64,000 nt of DNA, taken from contig JAZDIU010000011.1 in NCBI GenBank assembly GCA_043804635.1, positions 5,634 to 69,633 on the forward strand, given 5' to 3'. This DNA is from JAZDIU01 sp043804635 (lineage in GTDB: Bacteria; Chloroflexota; Dehalococcoidia; Dehalococcoidales; UBA2162). The position numbers and the translations under genes are program-made. The notes under the pieces were generated by a model. That model was given only the letters and a program-made list of their open reading frames with translations, ran no database searches and had not been told where the DNA came from. Positions 1-7,143 of this stretch are shown piece by piece. Within the stretch, counting starts at the first letter, position 1; each line of letters begins with the position of its first letter.

Positions 1-1
1 T

Positions 2-118
2 AGACGGTCTACACTTCGAGAACAATTTTGGAAAAACGGAATCAGAACAGCGGAAGCCGCTTTTGGTTACCCGACAACATATTTGGTGATTAAAAATAAA
101 AGAAGAAAAATAAAATAA
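2..118 (+). CDS. C-terminal end of an unidentified protein (cut by window edge)
   Basis: An open frame enters from the left edge and stops at TAA 116-118, leaving 38 visible residues with a basic tail (KNKRRKIK). It lies 14 nt before the PRTRC C gene. In PRTRC cassettes the gene in this place is often protein E or an actin-like D protein, but the fragment is too short to assign and no motif is visible. Confidence 0.5.
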   Translation, partial: RRSTLREQFWKNGIRTAEAAFGYPTTYLVIKNKRRKIK

Positions 119-132
119 AAACGGAGGTAAAC
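104..132 (+). promoter_or_regulatory. Recurrent A-rich leader with Shine-Dalgarno site
   Basis: The stretch AAATAAAATAAAAACGGAGG just before the PRTRC C start recurs nearly unchanged before dnaN (about 4594-4618), the DUF932-like gene (about 6012-6036) and a small gene at 62757-62779. The unstructured A-rich run followed by ACGGAGG suggests a standard high-efficiency translation start reused across the replicon. Confidence 0.6.
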
Positions 133-540
133 ATGGCACGCAAATTTTCCTACGACTCACGTGAATTTCAGGATCTCGATCCAACTTTAACACCGGAACA
201 AATAAAACAACAATTTGTTCCCTTCTTTCCTGAACTCGCTACAGCCGACACCCGGGAAGTCAAAATGGAAAACGGAGATACTGTGTTCGTTTTCGAACGC
301 AAGACTGGAACGAAGGGCCACGATAGGGACGGAGCTATGGACGGCCATTCGACAATGGAAGAGATACCCAAAATAAGGGGAGTCTTCATCCTGCTTCCGC
401 GATGCCCATGGTGTAAAAGTGATGAAAATACCAATCTTATCGTCGAAACAGGATTACATGTAAAGTTCCGCTGTGATAAATGCGGCCGCGTTTTCGAACA
501 CGAGATTAAAGTAGTCCCGGTCAGGCACGCGAGTTTATAA
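133..540 (+). CDS. PRTRC system protein C fused to a zinc ribbon
   Basis: Residues 1-65 follow the PRTRC C pattern: a short FSY strand near the N-terminus, then FFPELATA and FERKTGTKG. Family members are usually about 70 aa. Here a second half carries CPWC (residues 91-94) and CDKC (114-117), a likely zinc knuckle, so this looks like a fusion. The start has an ACGGAGG site six bases upstream. It opens the gene order C, small ORF, F, B, A, ThiF, E. The biochemical role of PRTRC C is not known; the ribbon suggests nucleic-acid or partner binding (inference). Confidence 0.75.
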   Translation: MARKFSYDSREFQDLDPTLTPEQIKQQFVPFFPELATADTREVKMENGDTVFVFERKTGTKGHDRDGAMDGHSTMEEIPKIRGVFILLPRCPWCKSDENTNLIVETGLHVKFRCDKCGRVFEHEIKVVPVRHASL

Positions 541-544
541 ATAA

Positions 545-793
545 ATGGACGCCTTAAACCCATCAATGCTAGTCGCTTGCCTGTCTCGCGTCAAGGAATT
601 CCATATTGACCTTATTGACCTGTCATGGAAATTCGTGAAAGAAGATGGAACCTTGGACGACGATCTGGTAAATATTCACAGGAAAGAAATTGAAGAAGCT
701 TCCGACCAGGCACAATCCTATGTCAAAAGCGTCAGACTATCGGTAAATCGTATCCTTAGATTCAAAGAAAGAATGTACGGAAGGGAGGTGTGA
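545..793 (+). CDS. Small helical protein between PRTRC C and F
   Basis: An 82-residue, predicted mostly helical protein with no recognised motif. It starts four bases after the PRTRC C stop without a clear ribbon of purines, so it is probably translated by coupling. It ends GTG-TGA exactly at the AGGGAGG site that serves the next gene. The +1 frame continues from that point into the PRTRC F-like frame, so it could also be the N-terminal part of F made by +1 frameshifting. Function unknown. Confidence 0.55.
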   Translation: MDALNPSMLVACLSRVKEFHIDLIDLSWKFVKEDGTLDDDLVNIHRKEIEEASDQAQSYVKSVRLSVNRILRFKERMYGREV

Positions 794-794
794 T

Positions 795-1841
795 ATTTGG
801 AGCGTCGTAGACATCTGTTATGCCAACGATGAATATGTTCGAGAACATCGAGCCCGGGAAAGCGAACCGGAACCGATTCAAGTCGTAACGGAAAGGGAAA
901 AGATTATTCCTCAATCCGAACCTCTTGAAACTTTGGTAGCCAGGCTCAGAAAACCGTCACCGCTAGCTCTAGACTTACTGATACAGCTATTCGAACCGCC
1001 GCAGGGCTTGAACGAGTTCCTGGACCTTATCCGTGAATTCTTGCCCGAAAGGGAAGAAAAAATAATGGCGATAAAAGGTTCGGGAGAACGCATGCAAGAA
1101 TTTGCGGATATTTTCTCCGACCATTACTTCCCCTTGATAAATGAAGCTATCTTCGATGACGACCAAAATGGTTATTCCGCCTTGACTAACGAATGTCCAG
1201 TTAGGTTTCAGGCTCTTACCAACTTGGACTATAACGAAATCACGCAATCTGAGGATGAAACTGAAATAATCCTTGCTTACGTGCTGGAAAATCCCTGGCA
1301 CGACGACGATAGACCGGCTTTTGCTGAAGCCGCGCTTCCTTTAATTGGGGATAAGCTAATTCGGCACATTCCCAAAGACGGATTCCCAATAGACAAAATG
1401 GAAGATTGGCTAAAAGATACCGAATTTGAGCCGGTCGCTTTTTGGGGAAGCGTAATCTCGCAAGTTGCGGGCAATGTTTTCTTCGATTGCCCATACGATA
1501 TCGAAGAAAGCGGCGCTCAGTATCAAGTATCATGGGATAGGCCAACAATAGAAAGGCTTGTCCTACAATGGCACGAATTCGAGGACTGGCAAATAAATTG
1601 GGGTAAATTCAAAGAATGGTTTACAAAAGACCTGGTAAAAAACACGACAAATCTTTTAAGAATTCTGAAAGAAAGGAGCAAAAATGACGGAGACAGCGAT
1701 AGCGACGACCCCCTCGACCCTATCATCGACCCTAACCAGGGGCGACTCTTTGACATCCTCTCCGACGATTCTACAATGGCAGGTACCGGAGGTTCTACAA
1801 ATACCACCGGACAAGCTGAGAGCCCGTTTGGACTTCTTTAA
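795..1841 (+). CDS. PRTRC system protein F-like (non-ATG start)
   Basis: A 348-residue acidic protein assigned to PRTRC F by position, between C and B, and by size. Sequence identity to F is not certain. The frame has no ATG/GTG/TTG near the SD. AGGGAGG at 782-788 is correctly spaced for an ATT codon at 795, and the next standard start is TTG at 933 without an SD. The residues from 795 to 932 look coding (acidic, no stops). The alternative is a +1 frameshift from the 82-aa gene at GTG-TGA. The last 158 bases overlap the PRTRC B gene in another frame, where the encoded tail is Asp/Ser/Gly-rich. Confidence 0.55.
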   Translation: MWSVVDICYANDEYVREHRARESEPEPIQVVTEREKIIPQSEPLETLVARLRKPSPLALDLLIQLFEPPQGLNEFLDLIREFLPEREEKIMAIKGSGERMQEFADIFSDHYFPLINEAIFDDDQNGYSALTNECPVRFQALTNLDYNEITQSEDETEIILAYVLENPWHDDDRPAFAEAALPLIGDKLIRHIPKDGFPIDKMEDWLKDTEFEPVAFWGSVISQVAGNVFFDCPYDIEESGAQYQVSWDRPTIERLVLQWHEFEDWQINWGKFKEWFTKDLVKNTTNLLRILKERSKNDGDSDSDDPLDPIIDPNQGRLFDILSDDSTMAGTGGSTNTTGQAESPFGLL

Positions 1842-2421
1842 TAACTCAATAATGCTTTATATAGTCGAAAACGGATTAATAACAGCCATGCACGTTTCGC
1901 CGGATGATGTCGCATCTTCTCTTTTATCGGTTACCCAGCTTTCTACCGGGTTACTTCCGTTAAATACATTATGGTATATCCGTAAAGAACTGGAGACGGA
2001 AATAGCAATTTACTACCCGCCACATATACGCAAGTTGGCTATCGTAACGGAAGCCTTGAAACCACCGGAAAGATTCACACTTCCTTTACCCGGGCTTATA
2101 TTCCTTTGCGTTTCCAAAAGAGCGCCAAAAGTGTGGGCGGTGAAAGGAAGGCCGGCAAGCATGGAATCTGAATTATTCGCAGCGCCTTTTCCAAACACCT
2201 ATCAAGACGCGAGAACCTGCGCCGGCACTCAAGCTTACAATGAAGACGTGTCAAAAATACCGGAGGAATTCTTTATGTCATTCTTCTCTCTTTCGGTATT
2301 CAATAAGCCGTCCAAGTCTCATCCGGACTCGCTTTACGCTCTATGGAAAGAGCTGAACGGTAAGAAAGAATGGCCTATGGACGATCTTCAACATTGGGGA
2401 CAAATAAAAGAGGTGATGTAA
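1684..2421 (+). CDS. PRTRC system protein B (E2-like)
   Basis: A 245-residue protein matching the PRTRC B family, which is related to prokaryotic E2-type ubiquitin-conjugating folds. The recognisable part includes the central beta-rich region, a Cys in RTCAGTQAYNEDVSKIPEEF and the closing FFSLSVFN-type segment. ATG 1684 has an AAAGGAG site five bases upstream. The first 52 residues are Thr/Ser-rich and are encoded over the end of the F-like gene. With the neighbouring A (JAMM) and ThiF (E1-like) proteins it would make an E1-E2-protease set, a ubiquitin-like cycle with no known substrate. Confidence 0.72.
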   Translation: MTETAIATTPSTLSSTLTRGDSLTSSPTILQWQVPEVLQIPPDKLRARLDFFNNSIMLYIVENGLITAMHVSPDDVASSLLSVTQLSTGLLPLNTLWYIRKELETEIAIYYPPHIRKLAIVTEALKPPERFTLPLPGLIFLCVSKRAPKVWAVKGRPASMESELFAAPFPNTYQDARTCAGTQAYNEDVSKIPEEFFMSFFSLSVFNKPSKSHPDSLYALWKELNGKKEWPMDDLQHWGQIKEVM

Positions 2422-2637
2422 TGCCAAGAAAAATAGACCGGCTCAAAGAAATTCTTGATTCGCAAGTGAGTTAATACCGGATGGGAAAGAATTGATTTCG
2501 TAATACAACCCTATATACAACAATACGAAAGTGATAAAACGAAAGGGCTAGAGCTAACTTCTGAAGAAGACGAAATTACATTTCTTTTTGACGAAACCGG
2601 CGAAAAGTTCATCAGTTTAATCAACTGGAAACAATAA
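2421..2637 (+). pseudogene. Small gene split by a +1 frame change
   Basis: ATG 2421 overlaps the PRTRC B stop (TAATG) and gives 15 codons (MPRKIDRLKEILDSQVS) before TAA. The +1 frame then runs coding-like from NTGWERIDFVIQPY to INWKQ and stops at 2635-2637. Together this gives about 70 residues. Either it carries a single-base indel or it is read with a +1 frameshift near AGT-TAA. It sits in the operon between PRTRC B and A. Function unknown. Confidence 0.45.
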
Positions 2638-2651
2638 AAGGAGATAATGTA

Positions 2652-2831
2652 ATGCCAAGAATTTACGACGAATTCGATAACCCTTACGATTTTTGCAAGA
2701 GCTGTTTTCCTGACGAGCGAGACTTCCAGGATGGAAAGAACAACAGCTACGATGCCGATCATCCTCCTTACGAATGGGAAGATTACAGATGCGAAACGTG
2801 TGGTAAGATACTTGATTGCGGGGACGATTAA
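2652..2831 (+). CDS. Small acidic Cys4 zinc-finger protein
   Basis: A 59-residue protein with CKSC (residues 15-18) and CETC (47-50), plus a third Cys near the end, so probably zinc-binding. It is rich in Asp, Tyr and Glu. GGAGATA precedes the ATG, and the start context ATGTAATGCCAAGAA repeats that of the preceding small gene. The stop overlaps the PRTRC A start (TAATG), implying translational coupling. No family recognised. Confidence 0.6.
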   Translation: MPRIYDEFDNPYDFCKSCFPDERDFQDGKNNSYDADHPPYEWEDYRCETCGKILDCGDD

Positions 2832-3391
2832 TGCGCGGCGCCGGTTATCTACTCGCGACCCAAAAAGGGTTTGAGGGAAACCCAGGCACGTTTTATGATT
2901 ACGTTCTAGGAGCGAATGGATTGTTTATCAAGGCCAGAAATCCACTCCTGGAAGCCAGGATTTGCATCGCCCCAGCCGAGATAAGAGGACTCGAACCAGT
3001 TGAGGAATACGTCTATCTTGTTCACGGGAAAATACCTTTTAAGGCGTATACGATGGCCTCTGAGGATTTCTTTAATCATCCAACCACCGAAAGGTACGCG
3101 TGTGTCTATTGGGCAGAAACAATGTACGCAATCTACTTTCCTATTCAAGAATCGACAGAGGGACACGTTACGTACGACGCAATTGGCGGAAACACCATTC
3201 TTGAAGCCCATTCTCATGGTCAAATGCCCGCTTTCTTCAGCACTCAAGATACGACCGACGAAAAAGGATTTAAGTTATCACTGATTTTAGGCAAGGTTGA
3301 CACGAAAATAGAGTACAAACTCCGACTCGGAACATACGGGTACTATAAGAAAATGCAATTTGGAGAGGTGTTCGATGTACACCCTCAATAA
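2831..3391 (+). CDS. PRTRC system protein A (JAB/MPN metalloprotease-like)
   Basis: A 186-residue protein with the PRTRC A signature HSHGQMPAFFSTQDTTDE (roughly residues 119-136), the JAMM zinc motif H-x-H-x(n)-S-x2-D. JAMM enzymes remove or mature ubiquitin-like modifiers, so this is the candidate deconjugating partner of the B and ThiF proteins. I place the start at ATG 2831 (TAATG overlap), not at the TTG 15 bases upstream, which lies inside the preceding gene. The end overlaps the ThiF gene by 17 bases. Confidence 0.75.
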   Translation: MRGAGYLLATQKGFEGNPGTFYDYVLGANGLFIKARNPLLEARICIAPAEIRGLEPVEEYVYLVHGKIPFKAYTMASEDFFNHPTTERYACVYWAETMYAIYFPIQESTEGHVTYDAIGGNTILEAHSHGQMPAFFSTQDTTDEKGFKLSLILGKVDTKIEYKLRLGTYGYYKKMQFGEVFDVHPQ

Positions 3392-4139
3392 CGATTTTAC
3401 CCGACTGGACAGCTGGGCCGTCGTAATTTGCGGATGTGGCGGCACTGGCGGCTTCGTAGCGGAATCTATGGCTAGATTACTACCCAAACAAGCCGAACTA
3501 ATCCTTGTCGATTTTGACCGCGTTGAAGAACGAAATCTAATAAGGCAAAACTTCTTTAAAGAGGACATTGGAAAATACAAATCTCTCGCTTTAGCGGAAC
3601 GTTTAACCCGGCAATTCGACAGACCTGTATCTTACAGCACTTTATATGTTCAAGACTTGAGTACAATGAAAAGGTCAATTATTATTGGTTGCCTTGACAA
3701 CGGTATTGCCCGCGCCGCGATAGCCCGCCTTGCTTCCGGTAGTTACGATTGGTGGATTGATTCCGGGAATGGCGAAGATTACGGTCAGGTCTTAATAGGC
3801 AACAGCCATGAATCGAAATTCAATTCCGAAAAAGAGCTTGTCGAAGCTCTTCCCTTACCGTCATTCCAAAGACCTGAAATTCTCTTTCAAGCACCGCCGG
3901 TTATAGCTCCAAATTGTATCGATATCCCAGACCAGGGGCCCACCATTAATCAATGTATGGCTACTCTTGTAGTCGAAACAGTGCACAGGCTTATCAAAGG
4001 TAATCTATCATGGTTTCAATTATTACTCGACCTGAAAAACGGAACAATGCAATCCGTAATAGCGGAACCTTATATCGTTAAGAAAATGTACCGGGGAAAA
4101 TTTCCAACCGGTATTATTAAAAAGAAGGAGGAAAAGTAA
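3375..4139 (+). CDS. PRTRC ThiF-family (E1-like) protein
   Basis: A 254-residue Rossmann-type adenylating protein. It has the glycine-rich nucleotide loop ICGCGGTGGF near residue 20, then LILVDFDRVEERNLIRQNF, the ThiF/MoeB/E1 pattern with the arginine finger region. A Cys occurs in ILIGCLDNG. ThiF proteins activate the C-terminus of ubiquitin-like proteins. Start ATG 3375 has GGAGAGG six bases upstream. It sits with PRTRC A and B, as in plasmid-borne cassettes. Confidence 0.78.
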   Translation: MYTLNNDFTRLDSWAVVICGCGGTGGFVAESMARLLPKQAELILVDFDRVEERNLIRQNFFKEDIGKYKSLALAERLTRQFDRPVSYSTLYVQDLSTMKRSIIIGCLDNGIARAAIARLASGSYDWWIDSGNGEDYGQVLIGNSHESKFNSEKELVEALPLPSFQRPEILFQAPPVIAPNCIDIPDQGPTINQCMATLVVETVHRLIKGNLSWFQLLLDLKNGTMQSVIAEPYIVKKMYRGKFPTGIIKKKEEK

Positions 4140-4140
4140 A

Positions 4141-4455
4141 GTGGAATTCAAACTGGTTATTCAAGTTAAAGACACTAAGGCAATCATCGGTATTTCGGCC
4201 CCGGACGCGGATCCCATCTTCCAGACGGCCGAGGGTAACATTCCTGAAATTCTCGGAACCGCGGCTGAGCTGATAGAAACAGCTCAGGAAAAGTGGAAAA
4301 CGGTCAAAAAGAATCCGACAATCGATTTGCCAAAACCGGTAACGCCACCCGCGCCGGCAGCACCAATAACTTCAACATCATCGAAAACAAAAACATCAGG
4401 GAAAACGGGTAAAACTACCCCGGCCCCGGCTGCCAAGCAAGAGAGCATGTTTTAA
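4141..4455 (+). CDS. PRTRC E-like small protein
   Basis: A 104-residue protein starting at GTG with GGAGGA upstream, one base after the ThiF stop. The first about 60 residues are an alternating beta segment (FKLVIQVKDTKAIIGIS) and helix. The rest is a Pro/Ala/Thr/Lys-rich tail ending SMF. Size, tail and neighbourhood fit PRTRC E, but the match is weak and it could be an unrelated cassette member. Confidence 0.4.
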   Translation: MEFKLVIQVKDTKAIIGISAPDADPIFQTAEGNIPEILGTAAELIETAQEKWKTVKKNPTIDLPKPVTPPAPAAPITSTSSKTKTSGKTGKTTPAPAAKQESMF

Positions 4456-4465
4456 AACCCGACAT

Positions 4466-4481
4466 TATTTCTTGGGAAATA
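4466..4481 (+). repeat. Near-copy of the dispersed 16-bp palindrome (TG form)
   Basis: TATTTCTTGGGAAATA differs at one base from the TG-centred form. It sits between the stop of the PRTRC E-like gene and the SD of the following short ORF, the same placement as the exact copies. Confidence 0.55.
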
Positions 4482-4508
4482 AAACAAAGAAAGGAGGTAA
4501 CACGCAAA

Positions 4509-4556
4509 ATGCCTGACGGGTACCACAAAGGCCTTGACGGACACTTAATGTCATGA
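4509..4556 (+). CDS. Short ORF with strong ribosome binding site
   Basis: AAAGGAGG precedes ATG 4509, which gives 15 codons (MPDGYHKGLDGHLMS) before TGA. After that stop the +1 frame stays open for about 16 codons. The strong SD says something is translated here, either a micropeptide or a longer frameshifted product. Function unknown. Confidence 0.3.
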   Translation: MPDGYHKGLDGHLMS

Positions 4557-4621
4557 CCGGCGTCCACGGAGCGGTCATATCAACGAATGGAAATTAATAA
4601 AATAAAGACGGAGGTTAAGCA

Positions 4622-5758
4622 GTGCTAATCAAGGTAGAAAAATTAAGAAACGCTCTAAAAATGCTCGAACCGGCAATCTCAAAAAGAACGACAATTCCCA
4701 TCACTCAAAGTGTCTTACTCAAGGAAGGCAAAATAATGGCAACCGACCTGGAGACGGCTGTTATTATCAACCTTGACGAGGCCACGGAGCCGTGCTTGCT
4801 GCCCTTCGATTCGGTATTCAAGATTATCAACCTTATCCCCGGCACCGATGACCTGAATATCGAAGTTGGGAAAAAAGAAGTTAACCTATCATGGAACGGC
4901 GGAAAAGCGTCATACCCGACCGCCGACTTCAGGGATTATCCCGAAATTGAAAAATTCGATGCTCCTGTAATCTACGGCGATATCAATGGAAATGTTCTTA
5001 TCAATGCCATTTCTCCAATGGTCAAATACGCCGCAAAAGAGACCTCCCGGCCTATTCTGTGCGCCGTCCATCTTCTTCTCGGAGAAAAGGTGATAGCAGC
5101 CGCGGCCGACGGTTTCCGCCTGGTCTATCAGGAATTGCCGATATCGTTAGGCAAAAAAGACGATACGATTTCCCTGAATCTGAGAACAATTCAAATCCTG
5201 GAACACGCCTGGAAACTTGACCCTGTTACCGCTCCCGCGGGCAAAACCATCTTCGACATAGCAACTGCCCAAAGGAAAATGACGATAGGCATCGGCAATG
5301 CCAAAACAGAGGCTCACCAATGGACCGGCTTTAGATTCGGGAACGTGAAAATTCTCGCTACTCTTGTTGCCGGTACCCCACCGGCTTTCGCCGGACTAAT
5401 ACCCAAAACAACCGTTACTGTTAAGGTTATGGCTTCCAGCCTCAAGCAGGCGACTATGCGTACAAAGGATGTCGCTGTTGCCGGCTCGGATATTGTCCGG
5501 CTCAAGTGGACCGATAAAGAGATGGATGTTTACGCAAAAAAAGAAGAGATGGGAGAAGTGTCAGCATCTATTCCTATCTATGCCGTTGACGGCCCCGGTC
5601 ACGTCGCTATCAACGTCAAGTACCTCCTGGAATATCTGGGAGGGAAAGAGGGATTGGTGACCATGGGAATGGCTAACAACACCGGAACCGGACCAATCCT
5701 GTTTGAACACGCCGGCGCGCCGGCCACGGTTTTAATGTCGATGTTAGTAGCCTGGTAA
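4622..5758 (+). CDS. dnaN: DNA polymerase III sliding clamp (beta subunit)
   Basis: A 378-residue protein with the three-domain beta-clamp layout and usual length (about 366-380 aa). The start MLIKVEKLRNALKMLEPA, the EVSLSWNGGKASYPTADF-type strand of domain 1, the AADGFRLVYQE segment of domain 2 and the closing PTVLMSMLVAW-like hydrophobic end are characteristic. It encircles DNA and tethers polymerase. A replicon-encoded clamp suggests partly independent replication. GTG start with ACGGAGG upstream. A strong hairpin follows the stop. Confidence 0.85.
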   Translation: MLIKVEKLRNALKMLEPAISKRTTIPITQSVLLKEGKIMATDLETAVIINLDEATEPCLLPFDSVFKIINLIPGTDDLNIEVGKKEVNLSWNGGKASYPTADFRDYPEIEKFDAPVIYGDINGNVLINAISPMVKYAAKETSRPILCAVHLLLGEKVIAAAADGFRLVYQELPISLGKKDDTISLNLRTIQILEHAWKLDPVTAPAGKTIFDIATAQRKMTIGIGNAKTEAHQWTGFRFGNVKILATLVAGTPPAFAGLIPKTTVTVKVMASSLKQATMRTKDVAVAGSDIVRLKWTDKEMDVYAKKEEMGEVSASIPIYAVDGPGHVAINVKYLLEYLGGKEGLVTMGMANNTGTGPILFEHAGAPATVLMSMLVAW

Positions 5759-5763
5759 AACAA

Positions 5764-5791
5764 GGGAGCCCGGGCAAATTCCCGGACTCCC
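5764..5791 (+). terminator. Hairpin after dnaN
   Basis: GGGAGCCCGGG pairs with CCCGGACTCCC (one mismatch, 6-nt loop), and GGTAAA/TTTACC outside can extend it. No long T-run follows, so it may be a partial terminator or a 3-prime stabiliser. The next SD follows at once. Confidence 0.5.
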
Positions 5792-5812
5792 CTTTACCAA
5801 AGGAGGTGAAAC

Positions 5813-6019
5813 TTGACAAGAAAAAGGAAATGCAGCGACGTTTGTCACAACGCTTCAGGAAACCGCTGTACTTGATGGTGACAAGGCAAATTCCACGGTA
5901 CCGGCGGTACCGCTAATGGAGAAGCTGTTAAAACGGGTACACTTAACCTCGCGGACTTACCCGGCTTCGTAAAAGGTCAAACAGGATACCAGGAACAAAT
6001 AAAATTTGTGCCAAAATAA
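5813..6019 (+). CDS. Small Cys-motif protein with two in-frame TGA codons (candidate selenoprotein or recoded gene)
   Basis: A TTG start with AGGAGG six bases upstream opens a 68-codon frame containing TGA at 5873-5875 and 5879-5881 and ending at TAA 6017-6019. The residues around the TGAs read CHNASGNRCT-x-W-x-QGKFHG. That fits a C-x-C-x-C-x-G-x2-H-G zinc-type motif in which both TGAs stand at Cys positions. After the TGAs the frame stays coding-like (GTGGTANGEAVKTG... to KFVPK). A perfect 7-bp hairpin (5896-5912, 3-nt loop) lies 14 nt after the second TGA, the place of a bacterial SECIS. Alternatives: Cys recoding of TGA or a decayed gene. Confidence 0.5.
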
Positions 6020-6038
6020 AATAAAAACGGAGGTTAAA

Positions 6039-7118
6039 ATGGCTTACACGCAACCAAGAACACTTACCCAGCTTCGTCAAGAACCGCCTCACAAAACCGT
6101 TAAAGAGGTTTTAACGGCGCTCAAAGATTGGGAGAAAATCCATAATCCCGTTGACCGCGGCGGTATCTTGAATCAGTTCCAGTTTATCACCGAAACAACC
6201 ACAGATAGCCCTGTCGCAAAAGCTTTTGCACTCGTACCCTTTACCAGCGATATCGTAAAGGTTCGCGAACCTATATACCTAATGCCCCATTCTTTCGACC
6301 AACTTCTAGAACGCATTAAGCTGCAAAAAGACCTTGCCACCAGATTACCGGCGAACTTATTCATGCTTAATGTGAATACCCTCATCCAGGGTGAACAAAA
6401 AGAACGCGATGTTTGCCTTCGTCTTCAAGACGGTAACCGAGCCCGGGCTCTTGTCTCCGGCAGGTATGAGGCTTTCGACAACCTTGACCTCATTACCTTG
6501 CTTGAGCCTTTCACGGAAGACGCCCAGGTAAGATGGGAATACAATGACGGTCTCACTTTCCACCTTTCCGTCACTTTCCCAAAGACGGCTCGCGAGCTAA
6601 GGGTAGGCGATGTTGTCGAGCAAGGAATTCATATCTCAAACTCCGAGGTCGCCTTAAAAAGCGTTACCCTCGCCGCTTATCTTCTGAGACTTAAATGCAT
6701 GAACGGCATGATTGGCGGAGGAAACGATGGTAGCTTCTTCAGGGTGAGACATACCGGCGACCACTCCCGCTTATCCGGAATCGTCAAAGACGCTATTAAC
6801 TCTATAAAAATGGAGGCCGAAGGATTGTCGGCGCGCTTCAAGATGGCGCTTAATACGGCAATTGCTGACCCGACCGGCGTTGTAGAGAAAATGGCAAGAG
6901 ACGGAAACTTATCCCAGGAAGCATTCAAGGCTTCTCTTAACGCCCTAATGGGGGACCCAGACGCCCATACCTTATTCGGAGTTTCTAACAGTTTCAGCGC
7001 CGCCGCTCAAAATTTCGACGGCGAGGAATCGTTTGAGCTGCAAAGAATGAGCGCAAAAGCCCTTGTGGAATTTGCGCAAAAGGAGGTGAAAAACACACAG
7101 GTTGACCGGTTTAGTTAA
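6039..7118 (+). CDS. DUF932-like phage/plasmid protein
   Basis: A 359-residue protein resembling the DUF932 family common on plasmids and phages. It has a middle region with VSGRYEAFDNLDLI followed by VVEQGIHISNSEVALKSVTLAAYLLRLKCMNGM, the conserved beta-helix and Cys-x-Asn-Gly segment. The molecular role of the family is not established. ATG 6039 has ACGGAGG upstream. It lies between the clamp and ParB, a usual companion of PRTRC/ParB cassettes. Confidence 0.6.
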   Translation: MAYTQPRTLTQLRQEPPHKTVKEVLTALKDWEKIHNPVDRGGILNQFQFITETTTDSPVAKAFALVPFTSDIVKVREPIYLMPHSFDQLLERIKLQKDLATRLPANLFMLNVNTLIQGEQKERDVCLRLQDGNRARALVSGRYEAFDNLDLITLLEPFTEDAQVRWEYNDGLTFHLSVTFPKTARELRVGDVVEQGIHISNSEVALKSVTLAAYLLRLKCMNGMIGGGNDGSFFRVRHTGDHSRLSGIVKDAINSIKMEAEGLSARFKMALNTAIADPTGVVEKMARDGNLSQEAFKASLNALMGDPDAHTLFGVSNSFSAAAQNFDGEESFELQRMSAKALVEFAQKEVKNTQVDRFS

Positions 7119-7143
7119 ATAATAAAAAGGAAGGAAATGAAAA

